Below, piece after piece: positions 34,874 through 44,016 of a stretch of 64,000 nt of DNA. The stretch lies in assembly GCF_009223885.1 (NCBI RefSeq), contig NZ_CP045144.1:2902001-2966000 (forward strand), given 5' to 3'. The notes beneath the pieces were generated by a model, which did no database searches, was not told where the DNA came from, and was given only the letters and a program-made list of their open reading frames with translations. Positions within the stretch are counted from its first letter, which is position 1. Every line of letters begins with the position of its first letter. Position numbers and translations under genes: made by a program. The DNA is from Ancylobacter sp. TS-1. Lineage in GTDB: Bacteria; Pseudomonadota; Alphaproteobacteria; Rhizobiales; Xanthobacteraceae.

Positions 34874-34881
34874 GGCGCGCG

Positions 34882-36177
34882 ATGGAGAAGGCGCGCACCT
34901 CCCTCCTCGTCCGCCTCTACCGGGCGGCGACCTGGCTCGCGACCCCCTTCATCGGGCTGCTGCTGGCGCGCCGCCTGAAGCGCGGCAAGGAGGATGCGAC
35001 GCGCCTGCGCGAACGCTACGGCCATGCCGGCACGGCGCGCCCGCGCGGGCCGCTGGTCTGGCTGCACGGCGCTAGCGTCGGCGAGATGATCGCGGTGCTG
35101 CCGCTGATCGACCGGCTGCGCGCGCGCGGCTTCCAGGTGCTGTTCACCTCGGGCACGCTGACCTCGGCGCGGCTGGCCCAGGCGCGCCTGCCGCCCGACG
35201 TGCCGCACCAGTTCGTGCCGCTCGATTCGCCGCTGTTCCTGCGCCGCTTCCTGCGGCACTGGCGGCCCGACCTCGTGCTGCTGGTCGAATCCGAGCTGTG
35301 GCCGAACCTCATCATCGAGGTGAGCGAGCGCGGCACGCCGCTGGTGCTGGTCAATGCGCGCATGTCGCCGCGCTCCTTCGCCAGCTGGCGGCGCATCGGC
35401 GGCGCCGTCGGCTCGCTGCTGGCGCGGGTCGACCTGTGCCTGGCGCAGGGCGCGGAGGATGGCGAGCGCCTGCGCCAGCTCGGCGCGCCGCGCGTCACCG
35501 TCACCGGCAATCTGAAATTCGACGCCCCGCCGCCGCCGGTCGACCTCGGCGCCTTCGACGCGCTGGTCACCGCCGCCGCCGGGCGGGAAGTGCTCGTCGC
35601 CGCCTCCACCCATCCGGGCGAGGAGGAGATCATCGTCGAGGCGCATCAGCGGCTCGCCAAGGAAATGCCGGGCCTGCTCACCATCATCGCCCCGCGCCAT
35701 CCCGAGCGCGGGCCTTCGGTGGTGCAGCTGGCGACCGAAGCGGGCTGTCCGGCGGTGCTGCGCTCCGACGGCTACCTGCCCGACAAGGGCACCGGAATCT
35801 ATGTCGCCGATACCATCGGCGAACTCGGCCTGTTCTACCGCCTCGGCGGGGTGGCGCTGCTCGGCGGCTCGCTGGTGCGCCGGGGCGGGCAGAACCCGAT
35901 CGAGCCGATCAAGCTCGACACCGCCATATTGCACGGGCCGCACGTGACCAATTTCGCCGAGCTTTACGCCCGGCTCGACGAGGCGCGCGGCGCCGCGCCG
36001 GTGACGGACGGGCGCTCGCTGGCCGCCAGCGCCTACATGCTGCTGGCCGACACCGCCTCGCGCCGGCGCATGATCGCCGCCGGCCAGTCGACCATCGAGA
36101 GCTTCGGCGGCGCGCTGGAGCGGACCCTCGCGGCGATCGATCCCTATCTGGTACAGATAAGGCTGGAGAGGCACTGA
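34882..36177 (+). CDS. waaA: 3-deoxy-D-manno-octulosonic acid transferase
   Basis: Adds Kdo from CMP-Kdo to lipid IVA at the inner membrane. 431 aa GT30/GT-B enzyme with an N-terminal hydrophobic anchor (YRAATWLATPFIGLLLA). Conserved blocks: LVWLHGASVGEMIAVLPLI (catalytic Glu), VESELWPNLIIE, NARMS, ASTHPGEEE and GGSLVRRGGQNPIEPI. Five bases before lpxK. Confidence 0.96.
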   Translation: MEKARTSLLVRLYRAATWLATPFIGLLLARRLKRGKEDATRLRERYGHAGTARPRGPLVWLHGASVGEMIAVLPLIDRLRARGFQVLFTSGTLTSARLAQARLPPDVPHQFVPLDSPLFLRRFLRHWRPDLVLLVESELWPNLIIEVSERGTPLVLVNARMSPRSFASWRRIGGAVGSLLARVDLCLAQGAEDGERLRQLGAPRVTVTGNLKFDAPPPPVDLGAFDALVTAAAGREVLVAASTHPGEEEIIVEAHQRLAKEMPGLLTIIAPRHPERGPSVVQLATEAGCPAVLRSDGYLPDKGTGIYVADTIGELGLFYRLGGVALLGGSLVRRGGQNPIEPIKLDTAILHGPHVTNFAELYARLDEARGAAPVTDGRSLAASAYMLLADTASRRRMIAAGQSTIESFGGALERTLAAIDPYLVQIRLERH

Positions 36178-36182
36178 CCGAG

Positions 36183-37202
36183 ATGCAGGCGCCGGGTTTC
36201 TGGTGGCGGAAGGAGCGCGGCGCGATGGCGAAGCTGCTGTCGCCGCTCGGCGCGCTGGTGGGCGGCGCGACGTTGGCGCGCATGCGCCGGCCGGGCACCG
36301 AGGTCGGGCTGCCGGTGGTCTGCATCGGCAATCCCACGGTCGGCGGCGCCGGCAAGACCCCCACCGTCATCGAGGTGGCGCGGCGCCTGAGCCTGCGCGG
36401 GCTCAAGCCGGCGGTGCTGTCGCGCGGCTATGGCGGGCGGCTCAGCGGCCCGGTGCGCGTCGATCCGCTGCTGCACAGTGCCGACGAGGTGGGCGACGAG
36501 CCGCTGCTGCACGCCCGCGCCGTGCCGACCTTCGTCGCCCGCGACCGGCTCGCCGGCGCGCAGGCCGCCGCCCAGGCGGGCGCCGACATCCTCATCATGG
36601 ACGACGGCTTTCAGAGCCCGACGCTCGTCAAGGCGCTGTCGATCCTCGTCGTCGATGCCGGGGTCGGGGTCGGCAACGGGCTGTGCCTGCCGGCCGGGCC
36701 GCTGCGCGCGCCGCTCGCTCCGCAGCTCGAACAGGCGCAGGCGCTGCTGGTGATCGGCGAGGGCGCCGGCGGCGAGCGTGTGGCGCGCGATGGCTATGCC
36801 GCCGGAACGGTGGTCTTGCGCGGGCGCCTCGCCCCGGAGGCGCAGGCGGTGGCTCGCCTGTTCGGCAAGCGCGTGCTGGCCTATGCCGGCATCGGTCGCC
36901 CGGCCAAGTTCTTCGAGACGCTGCGCGGGCTCGGCGTGCTCACCACCGTCACCCGCGCCTTCCCCGACCATCACGTCTACACGGCGGCCGAGGTGGAAGA
37001 GCTGCGCGCGCAGGCGGAGGAACGCGATCTGCTGCTGGTCACGACGGAGAAGGACGCAATGCGCCTCGCCGGCAGCGATATCGGCCAGCATCTGCTCGAC
37101 GTGTCGGACGTGCTGCCGGTGCGCATGGCGCTGGAGCCGCAGAGCGCCCGCGCGCTGGAGCGCATGCTCGCGGGTCTCGGCAACCGGCTGCAGGGCGACT
37201 AG
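36183..37202 (+). CDS. lpxK: Tetraacyldisaccharide 4'-kinase
   Basis: Phosphorylates the 4' position of the lipid A disaccharide. 339 aa with membrane-proximal N-terminus and Walker A CIGNPTVGGAGKTPTVIEV (about residues 45-63), the LpxK signature LKPAVLSRGYGGR, and LIMDDGFQ. The ATG at 36183 is preceded by the waaA stop. Confidence 0.96.
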   Translation: MQAPGFWWRKERGAMAKLLSPLGALVGGATLARMRRPGTEVGLPVVCIGNPTVGGAGKTPTVIEVARRLSLRGLKPAVLSRGYGGRLSGPVRVDPLLHSADEVGDEPLLHARAVPTFVARDRLAGAQAAAQAGADILIMDDGFQSPTLVKALSILVVDAGVGVGNGLCLPAGPLRAPLAPQLEQAQALLVIGEGAGGERVARDGYAAGTVVLRGRLAPEAQAVARLFGKRVLAYAGIGRPAKFFETLRGLGVLTTVTRAFPDHHVYTAAEVEELRAQAEERDLLLVTTEKDAMRLAGSDIGQHLLDVSDVLPVRMALEPQSARALERMLAGLGNRLQGD

Positions 37203-37213
37203 ATCGCCGCGAT

Positions 37214-37438
37214 TCAGCCGGCGCGGGCGCGTTCCGGGAAGAGCCGGGCCAGCACCGCCTGCGGGGTGGCGTAGGCTTCCTGAAGGTCGACGCTCCAGTA
37301 GCGCAGTTCGTCGAGCGGGATCGGCTCGCCGGTTACGGCGCAGCGCACGAAGGTGCCCGGACGCACGACCCGGAAGTCGCCGTCGAGATAGCGCAGCTCG
37401 GCTTCACCCGAGGCAGAGAAACGTTCGAAGCGGTTCAT
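37214..37438 (-). CDS. DUF2093 domain-containing protein
   Basis: 74 aa of a small alphaproteobacterial family, function unknown: MNRFERFSASGEAELRYLDG, then FRVVRPGTFVRCAVTG. A Cys-containing beta-rich domain that looks like a compact wing. The ATG at 37438 matches the family start. Convergent with lpxK, and downstream of xseA on the same strand. Confidence 0.88.
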   Translation of the reverse strand: MNRFERFSASGEAELRYLDGDFRVVRPGTFVRCAVTGEPIPLDELRYWSVDLQEAYATPQAVLARLFPERARAG

Positions 37439-37534
37439 GGTCCCGCTGATCCTGCTGTTCGTTCGGGCCCGACAATAGAGACCCGGCCCGGCTTCCTGCA
37501 AGCCCGCCTCTCGCAAGCCCGCCCTCTCGGCGGC

Positions 37535-39124
37535 CTATCCGCCGAACAAGGTGGGTTGGCTGTCCGCGTCCGGCAAGGCCCCCCGGCCGCGCGCCGGCTT
37601 GCGCACGGCGGGGCGCGCCGGCTGGGCCGGTCCCGAGGGAGGCGGCACGGCGCCCTCGCTGGCGACGACGCCGACGCGCCCGTCGCGGAACTCGATCTCC
37701 AGCGCGGCGCCGGCCGCGATGCCGGCCGCCGCGTGCACCGGCACCCCGTTCGCGTCGCGCACCAGCGCGAAACCCCGCGCGAGCACGCCCTTGTAGGACA
37801 GCGCCTGCATGAGCTGTTCGAGCGCGCGCAGCCGGCGCACCCGTTCCTGCTGGCCGCGCAGAAGCGCCGGCTTCAGCCGGGTCCGCAGCCCCTCCACCCG
37901 CTCGCGGGCGCGCGAAATCCGCTCGCGATGGGCGCCGGCATTGGCCCGCAGCGCCGAGGCGAGCCGGCCGGCGAACAGGTCGAAGCGCTCGCGCCGGCGC
38001 TCCACCAGCGCGGCGAGGCGCTGCGGCCCGAAGCGGCCTTCGATGCGGGTGAGCGCGAGGCGGTGGGAGCCGGCATTGGCCTTGAGCGCGCGCGGCAGGC
38101 GCTGGCCGGCCATGTCGAGCCGCTGGCGGGGAAGGGCGAGCAGCGCGTCGGCGCTCGGCAGCAGCCGGCCGAGCCCGCGCAGATCGGCGCGCCGGCGCTC
38201 GGTGCCGCGCGCCAGCGCCCCGCCGAGCCGGGCGCGCAGGCTCTGCACCTCGGCCATCAGCTCCCCGCGCACCGGCACCGCCATCTCGGCGGCGGCGGTC
38301 GGGGTGGGGGCGCGCACATCCGCCGCGAAGTCGATCAGCGTCACGTCGGTCTCGTGGCCGACGGCGGAGATGAGCGGAATCGCGCTGTCCGCCGCCGCCC
38401 GCACCACGCTCTCTTCCGAGAAGCCGAGCAGGTCCTCCAGCGAGCCGCCGCCGCGTGCCACGATGAGCACGTCCGGGCGCGGGATCAGGTCACCGGAAGG
38501 CAGCGCCAGGCCCCCCGCCGGGATGGAATTGAAACCGCGAATGGCGGCCGCGACCTCCGCCCCCGACGTGTCGCCCTGCACCCGCACCGGCCAGACCAGC
38601 ACGTGGCGGGGGAAGCGGTCGTTGAGGCGGTGGAGGATGTCGCGGATCACCGCGCCGGTCGGCGAGGTGACGACGCCGATCACGCGCGGCAGGAAGGGCG
38701 GGCGGCGCTTGCGCTCGGGCGCGAACAGGCCCTCGGCCGTGAGGCGGCGCTTGCGCTCCTCCAGCATCGCCATGATGGCGCCGGCGCCGGCGAATTCGAG
38801 CTGCTCGATGACGATCTGGTAGGAGGACTTGCCGGGAAAAGTGGTGATGCGCCCGATGGCGACCACTTCCAGCCCTTCCTCCGGCTTGATCCGCAGCCGC
38901 CCGAACACGCCCTTCCACACCACGGCGTCGATGCGCGCGTTCTGGTCCTTCAGGCTGAAATAGGCATGGCCGGAGGAGTGCGGGCCGCGATAGCCGGAAA
39001 TCTCGCCGCGCACGCGCACATGGCCGAAGGCATCCTCCACCGTGCGCTTGAGCGCGCCGGAGAGTTCCGAGACGGTCCAGTCGGGGGCGTTGGAGACGGG
39101 CGATTCGGTGGGCGTGTCGGTCAT
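37535..39124 (-). CDS. xseA: Exodeoxyribonuclease VII large subunit
   Basis: 529 aa. OB-fold N-terminus ([25 protein letters not shown]), then the catalytic domain with [33 protein letters not shown] and [29 protein letters not shown] long coiled-coil region follows, here very Arg/Ala-rich with repeated LxRI-E/RER motifs. Degrades single-stranded DNA with the XseB subunit, which is not in the window. ATG 39124. Confidence 0.96.
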   Translation of the reverse strand: MTDTPTESPVSNAPDWTVSELSGALKRTVEDAFGHVRVRGEISGYRGPHSSGHAYFSLKDQNARIDAVVWKGVFGRLRIKPEEGLEVVAIGRITTFPGKSSYQIVIEQLEFAGAGAIMAMLEERKRRLTAEGLFAPERKRRPPFLPRVIGVVTSPTGAVIRDILHRLNDRFPRHVLVWPVRVQGDTSGAEVAAAIRGFNSIPAGGLALPSGDLIPRPDVLIVARGGGSLEDLLGFSEESVVRAAADSAIPLISAVGHETDVTLIDFAADVRAPTPTAAAEMAVPVRGELMAEVQSLRARLGGALARGTERRRADLRGLGRLLPSADALLALPRQRLDMAGQRLPRALKANAGSHRLALTRIEGRFGPQRLAALVERRRERFDLFAGRLASALRANAGAHRERISRARERVEGLRTRLKPALLRGQQERVRRLRALEQLMQALSYKGVLARGFALVRDANGVPVHAAAGIAAGAALEIEFRDGRVGVVASEGAVPPPSGPAQPARPAVRKPARGRGALPDADSQPTLFGG

Positions 39125-39181
39125 GCACGACAGATAGTCGGATTTGCCCGGCGCGGGAACGGGGGGCGGCCGGGGACCGGT

Positions 39182-39273
39182 CGTCATCCCGGCCAGAGGC
39201 GCAGCCGAAGAGCCGGGATTGCCCTCATTCCGCTTGCGATCCCGGCTCGGCCTGCGGCCGTCCGGGATGACGG
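39182..39273. repeat. Type-A palindromic intergenic repeat
   Basis: Ends CGTCATCCCGG ... CCGGGATGACG, with inner arms GAGCCGGGAT and GATCCCGGCTC. A double-hairpin unit of about 90 bases, in the gap between xseA and glyQ. Two further copies at 46712-46800 and 54614-54718. Confidence 0.85.
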
Positions 39274-39357
39274 CGACGGGCCGTACGCCTCCTCCTTGAT
39301 CCGCGCCCTTGCCCGGCCTAGGTTGCGCCGCCTTTCCCGCCCAACCGCCGGCTCATC

Positions 39358-40302
39358 ATGATCGATCCCGCTCTGCCGCCCCATATGCGCCCCGACAAAT
39401 CGTTCCAGGGGCTCATTCTCGCGCTCCATGCCTTCTGGGCGGACAAGGGCTGCGTCGTGCTCCAGCCTTACGACATGGAAGTCGGCGCCGGCACCTTCCA
39501 TCCCGCCACCACGCTGCGCGCGCTCGGGCCGCTGCCGTGGAAGGCCGCCTATGTGCAGCCTTCGCGCCGGCCCAAGGACGGGCGCTATGGCGAGAACCCG
39601 AACCGGCTGCAGCATTATTACCAGTATCAGGTGATCCTGAAGCCCTCGCCGTCCAACTTGCAGGAGCTCTATCTCGCCTCGCTGGAGGCCATCGGCATCG
39701 ATTTGCGCCTGCACGATGTGCGCTTCGTCGAGGACGACTGGGAGAGCCCGACGCTCGGCGCCTGGGGGCTGGGCTGGGAGTGCTGGTGCGACGGCATGGA
39801 GGTGAGCCAGTTCACCTATTTCCAGCAGGTCGCCGGTTTTGAGTGCGCGCCGGTGGCGGGCGAACTGACCTATGGGCTGGAGCGCCTCGCCATGTATGTG
39901 CAGGGGGTCGAGAACGTCTACGACCTCAATTTCAACGGCCGCGAGGGCGACGAGAAGGTCACCTATGGCGACGTGTTCCTGCAGGCCGAGCAGGAATATT
40001 CCCGGCACAATTTCGAGCATGCCGACACGGCCATGCTGTTCGAGCAGTTCCGCATGGCGGAAGCTGCGGCGGCGAAATATCTGGAAGCCGGCTGGGAAGA
40101 TGGCACCAAAGCCCGCCATCTGATGGCCCAGCCGGCCTATGACCAGTGCATCAAGGCCAGCCACGTCTTCAACCTGCTGGACGCGCGCGGGGTGATCTCC
40201 GTCACCGAGCGCCAGAGCTACATTCTGCGGGTGCGCGAACTCGCCAAGGCCTGCGGCGCCGCCTGGCTGGCCACCGCCGCCGGCGGGGCGCCGCCGGCCT
40301 GA
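39358..40302 (+). CDS. glyQ: Glycyl-tRNA synthetase alpha subunit
   Basis: 314 aa class II synthetase subunit carrying the catalytic core: [38 protein letters not shown] at the start, [17 protein letters not shown] active-site block, and [22 protein letters not shown]. Works with GlyS as an alpha2beta2 enzyme. The beta-subunit gene starts 277 bases downstream. Confidence 0.97.
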   Translation: MIDPALPPHMRPDKSFQGLILALHAFWADKGCVVLQPYDMEVGAGTFHPATTLRALGPLPWKAAYVQPSRRPKDGRYGENPNRLQHYYQYQVILKPSPSNLQELYLASLEAIGIDLRLHDVRFVEDDWESPTLGAWGLGWECWCDGMEVSQFTYFQQVAGFECAPVAGELTYGLERLAMYVQGVENVYDLNFNGREGDEKVTYGDVFLQAEQEYSRHNFEHADTAMLFEQFRMAEAAAAKYLEAGWEDGTKARHLMAQPAYDQCIKASHVFNLLDARGVISVTERQSYILRVRELAKACGAAWLATAAGGAPPA

Positions 40303-40346
40303 TCTTCCCGCTCTTCCGGCCCTGGCGGAACCTGCGCGTGTCGGTG

Positions 40347-40445
40347 TCCAGCGTCGATGTCGCCGCCTTCGGCTTCTTCGCCGCGTCCTTCCTCATGGGC
40401 CCGATCGGTGGCATCGTCGTCGGCCATGTCGGCGAGCGCTACGCA
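40347..40445 (+). pseudogene. Possible relic of an MFS transporter between glyQ and glyS
   Basis: In the frame running to a stop at 40508 the gap encodes FGFFAASFLMGPIGGIVVGH followed by VGERYA. This matches the helix-2 to loop-2/3 region of metabolite:H+ symporter MFS proteins (cf. F-L-x-R-P-L-G-G-I-V-F-G-H-x-G-D-R). No start, no other helix and no ribosome site, so only a fragment remains. The rest of the 277-base gap holds nothing else recognisable. Confidence 0.4.
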
Positions 40446-40579
40446 AGCCTCTCTCCGGGATGCCGCTTTCGTAACTGCGCACTCCCTTCTCGCGGCGTGA
40501 CGTGCTAGGGCGTCGCGCGACATTCCCGCATGGCGGCTCCCCGCACGGGCCGCCCGCCAGCCGAACTGACCGCACAGCC

Positions 40580-42838
40580 ATGCCCGATCTCCTGCTCGAA
40601 CTGTTCTGCGAAGAAATTCCCGCCCGCATGCAGGCCGGCGCGGCGGAAAGCCTGCGCAAGCTCGTCACCGATGCGCTGGTGGAGCGGGGCCTCGTCTATG
40701 AGGGCGCCAAGGCTTTTGTGACCCCGCGCCGGCTGGCGCTGGCCGTGCACGGCCTGCCGGCGCAGCAGCCGGACACGCATGAGGAGCGCAAGGGCCCGCG
40801 CGTCGGCGCCCCGCAAGGCGCCATCGACGGCTTCCTCAAGGCGGCGGGGCTTTCCTCGCTCGACCAGGCCAGCATCGAGAGCGACCCGAAGAAGGGCGAG
40901 TTCTACGTCGCCCGCATCCACAAGCACGGCCGGCCGACGCCGGAGGTGGTCGCCGAGATCGTGCCCGCCGTCATCCGCGCCTTCCCCTGGCCGAAGTCGA
41001 TGCGCTGGGGCAAGGGCTCGACCAGCCCGAACGCGCTGCGCTGGGTGCGCCCGCTGCAGTCGATCCTGTGCACCTTCGGCCCGGAGACCGAGGAGCCGGA
41101 AATCGTGCGCTTCGAGGTCGACGGGCTCGCCTCCGGCGACACCACGCGCGGCCACCGCTTCCTCTCCGAGGGCACGATCCGCGTGCGCCGGCTCGATGAC
41201 TGGATGGCCAAGCTCGAAGCCGCCTTCGTGGTGGTGGACCGCGAACGGCGCAAGGACATCATCCTCAACGACGCCAAGGACCTTGCGCTGGCGCAGGGAC
41301 TGGAGCTGGTCGAGGATGCCGGCCTGCTCGACGAGATTTCCGGCCTCGTGGAATGGCCCGTCGTGCTGATGGGCGCCTTCGAGCAGAGCTTCCTCGATGT
41401 GCCGGACGAGGTGATCCGCGCCACCATCCGCGCCAACCAGAAATGCTTCGTGCTCAAGGACCCGAAGACCGGGCGCCTCGCCAACCGCTTCATCCTGGTC
41501 TCGAACCTGAAGGCCAGCGACGGCGGCAAGGCCATCGTGGCGGGCAATGAGCGCGTCATCCGCGCCCGCCTGTCGGACGCCAAGTTCTTCTGGGAGACCG
41601 ACAAGCGCACCAATGCCACGGTGCCGTTGAGCGAGCGTCTGGAGAAATTCGCCAACGTCACGTTCCATCAAGAACTTGGCTCGCAGTTCGAGCGCATCAA
41701 TAGGATCGCGCGGCTGGCGAAGGCGCTGGCGCCGATGGTCGGCGCCGACCCGGAGCTGGCCGAGCGCGCGGCGCGTTACGCCAAGTCCGATCTGCGCACG
41801 GAAGTCGTGGGCGAGTTCCCCGAGGTGCAGGGGCTGATGGGCCGCTATTACGCGGAACTGGAAGGCCTGCCGCCCGAGATCGCTGCCGCAGCGGAAGAGC
41901 ACTACAAGCCGCAGGGTCCGACCGATGTGGTGCCGACCGCCCCGGTTTCCGTCGCGGTGGCGCTGGCCGACAAGCTGGACACGCTGGTCGGCTTCTGGGC
42001 CATCAATGAGAAGCCGACCGGCTCGAAGGACCCCTACGCCCTGCGCCGTGCCGCGCTGGGCGTGGTGCGGCTCGTGCTGGAGAACGGGCTGCGGCTCAGC
42101 TTAATTAAGTTGATGGCGCACAGTCTGCGTCTACATTTCAGGACTTGGCATGCAAGTGCTCTGACAACCCGACTTGAGGTCCTTAAAGCGCTATCTGCTG
42201 TGCGCGGTGCCGAGACAATCGCGTTTCCTCTTTCGCTCCAGCTAGGCAGTCTGTGGGAGTCCCAGAAGGATCAAAGATCAGCGGAAGAGTTTGAGCTATT
42301 CAGTTCCATAGGAACGTCGCTCCTCTCCTTCTTCGCCGACCGCCTCAAGGTCCACCTCCGCGAAGCCGGGGCGCGGCACGATCTCGTCGATGCCGTCTTC
42401 GCGCTCGAAGGTCAGGACGACCTCCTGCTCGTGGTGAAGCGCGTCGAGGCGCTCGGGCGCTTCCTCGCCACCGAGGACGGAAAGAACCTCCTCGCCGGCA
42501 CCAAGCGCGCGGCGAATATCCTGCGCATCGAGGAGAAGAAGGACGGCGTCTCCTATGAGGGCGGCGTCGACATGGTGCTGCTGCACGAGCCGGAAGAGCG
42601 CGCGCTGGCCGACGCCATCGCCGCGCTCGGCCCGCAGATCGAGCAGGCGCTGGCGCGTGAGGATTTCGAGGCGGCCATGGGCTTCATCGCCCGGCTGCGC
42701 GCGCCGGTCGACGCCTTCTTCGACAAGGTGACGGTGAACGCCGAGGACCGGGAGCTGCGCGCCAACCGCCTGCGCCTGCTCGCCGACATCCGCCGCACCA
42801 CCCGCGCCATTGCCGATTTCGACCGCATCGAGGGCTGA
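40580..42838 (+). CDS. glyS: Glycyl-tRNA synthetase beta subunit, with an in-frame compositional insert
   Basis: 752 aa; E. coli GlyS is 689. Starts [20 protein letters not shown], with [21 protein letters not shown], [25 protein letters not shown] and [37 protein letters not shown]. Between [12 protein letters not shown] and [23 protein letters not shown] lies a segment of about 70 residues (codons about 508-580) with much lower GC than its flanks. It keeps the frame, so the protein may still work. The C-terminal anticodon-binding domain is complete. Confidence 0.95.
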   Translation: MPDLLLELFCEEIPARMQAGAAESLRKLVTDALVERGLVYEGAKAFVTPRRLALAVHGLPAQQPDTHEERKGPRVGAPQGAIDGFLKAAGLSSLDQASIESDPKKGEFYVARIHKHGRPTPEVVAEIVPAVIRAFPWPKSMRWGKGSTSPNALRWVRPLQSILCTFGPETEEPEIVRFEVDGLASGDTTRGHRFLSEGTIRVRRLDDWMAKLEAAFVVVDRERRKDIILNDAKDLALAQGLELVEDAGLLDEISGLVEWPVVLMGAFEQSFLDVPDEVIRATIRANQKCFVLKDPKTGRLANRFILVSNLKASDGGKAIVAGNERVIRARLSDAKFFWETDKRTNATVPLSERLEKFANVTFHQELGSQFERINRIARLAKALAPMVGADPELAERAARYAKSDLRTEVVGEFPEVQGLMGRYYAELEGLPPEIAAAAEEHYKPQGPTDVVPTAPVSVAVALADKLDTLVGFWAINEKPTGSKDPYALRRAALGVVRLVLENGLRLSLIKLMAHSLRLHFRTWHASALTTRLEVLKALSAVRGAETIAFPLSLQLGSLWESQKDQRSAEEFELFSSIGTSLLSFFADRLKVHLREAGARHDLVDAVFALEGQDDLLLVVKRVEALGRFLATEDGKNLLAGTKRAANILRIEEKKDGVSYEGGVDMVLLHEPEERALADAIAALGPQIEQALAREDFEAAMGFIARLRAPVDAFFDKVTVNAEDRELRANRLRLLADIRRTTRAIADFDRIEG

Positions 42839-42862
42839 GCGCGCTCCCTGTCCCCCGACCCC

Positions 42863-42894
42863 CGTCATCCCCGGGCTTGACCCGGGGATCCACG
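42863..42894. repeat. Type-B palindromic intergenic repeat
   Basis: cgtcatccccgggcttga then cccggggatccacg: arms CCCCGGG/CCCGGGG. Downstream of glyS; may also act as a transcription barrier. Confidence 0.75.
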
Positions 42895-43042
42895 CCTTCG
42901 TTTTCCGCCCGCTTTCGGGGCAAAAGACGTGGAGGGCCGGGAAAGGCCCGGCGCTGACGCGGCCCTTTCGGCAGCCGGACGGTTTCGCTGGAACTTCGTC
43001 GGTCGCTGGGGCTTATTGAGCTACCGTTCAGGGGAGTTGCAC

Positions 43043-43201
43043 ATGGAAATCAACATCGTCACCATCCAGCCGATCGTCGCGCTGATCGCCGGCCTGCTGA
43101 TCCTCGTGATGCCGCGCCTGCTCAACTATATCGTGGCGCTCTACCTGATCTTCATCGGCGTGGTCGGCCTGCTCGGGCGCAACGGCCACCTGCCGTTCTG
43201 A
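43043..43201 (+). CDS. DUF3096 small membrane protein
   Basis: 52 aa, almost entirely two hydrophobic helices (IVTIQPIVALIAGLLILVMP and LLNYIVALYLIFIGVVGLLG). GGGGAG lies six bases before the ATG at 43043. The family is common in Rhizobiales; function unknown. Confidence 0.88.
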   Translation: MEINIVTIQPIVALIAGLLILVMPRLLNYIVALYLIFIGVVGLLGRNGHLPF

Positions 43202-43250
43202 GGCAGGAGGCGGGCGCGGCCCGGCCGCGTTCATCCCGTCTCGTTCATAT

Positions 43251-43280
43251 CGTCACGGCCGGGCCCGCCCGGCCATGACG
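43251..43280. repeat. Inverted repeat (30 bp) between convergent genes
   Basis: CGTCAcGGCCGGGC and GCCCGGCCaTGACG arms around a short centre; related to the type-B units. It lies between the DUF3096 and DoxX genes, which converge, and may stop transcription from both sides, though there is no T-run. Confidence 0.6.
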
Positions 43281-43324
43281 GCGGGCGGCATCGTCGCCGC
43301 GCCGCCCGGTTCGGCCCCTGCCGC

Positions 43325-43723
43325 TCATGCCTTGCCGGCGCCGCGGAAATTGTCGACCGCCCACGGGCCGGGGCCGGCGAAGAAGAGATAGAAGAACACG
43401 AAGGAATACAGCGCCGCCAGCTCGCCGCCATTGACGATGGGGTAGAAGTCCTGCGGCGCGTGGACGTAGAAATACGCCACCGCCGTCATGCCCGACAGGA
43501 TGAACGCCGTCGGCCGCGAGAACAGCCCGATCAGCAGCAGCACGCCGCCGACCAGCTCGATCACGCCGGCAATGCCCGGCGGTGAGATGAGGCTGACGCC
43601 CGACATCTGCGTCGCGGGAAGGCCGAGAATCTTGGTGGTACCGTGTTGCAGCAGCAGCAGCGACGCGACGACCCGCAGCAGGCTGAGGACGTGCGGCGTC
43701 AGGCGGTTCAGTATCGCGGACAT
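43325..43723 (-). CDS. DoxX family membrane protein
   Basis: 132 aa, four hydrophobic helices: LLRVVASLLLLQHGTTKILG, IAGVIELVGGVLLLIGLFSRPTAFILSG, MTAVAYFYVHAP, and GELAALYSFVFFYLFFAGPGPWAVD. This is the DoxX signature. The ATG at 43723 fits. Role unknown; divergent from ppdK. Confidence 0.9.
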   Translation of the reverse strand: MSAILNRLTPHVLSLLRVVASLLLLQHGTTKILGLPATQMSGVSLISPPGIAGVIELVGGVLLLIGLFSRPTAFILSGMTAVAYFYVHAPQDFYPIVNGGELAALYSFVFFYLFFAGPGPWAVDNFRGAGKA

Positions 43724-43854
43724 GGCAAGGCCCTTCGGAAGTGGCGGGGATTGATGGGTATCAGCCTGCCCCAACGGCCGGGTGTCGGCAATCGCCTACG
43801 TCCGGTTGTCCATGCCGCCGCGCACAAAGTTCATGATGCACTGCGAATGATGGA

Positions 43855-43882
43855 TTGAAGGAAGCACCTCAAGACGCTAGAT
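43855..43882 (+). promoter_or_regulatory. Putative ppdK promoter
   Basis: TTGAAG (43855-43860), 16 bases, CTAGAT (43877-43882), in a locally AT-richer stretch about 135 bases before ppdK. CTAGAT resembles rhizobial sigma-70 -10 boxes. Confidence 0.45.
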
Positions 43883-43947
43883 GATCTTTGGGAAAAGGGC
43901 GCGGCAGAAAGTCGTAATCCGGGCCAACCCTTTGTAGGTGCGTAATT

Positions 43948-43963
43948 TTCAGCCGTGGCTGAA
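43948..43963. promoter_or_regulatory. 16-bp inverted repeat in the ppdK leader
   Basis: TTCAGCC-GT-GGCTGAA, perfect seven-base arms, 53 bases before the ATG at 44017 and downstream of the putative promoter. It could be an operator or a leader hairpin. Confidence 0.4.
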
Positions 43964-44016
43964 TTTCCATCATGGTGGTGGAGCCGCTCCGGCTCTTACC
44001 CAACAGGGCTTCCGAA

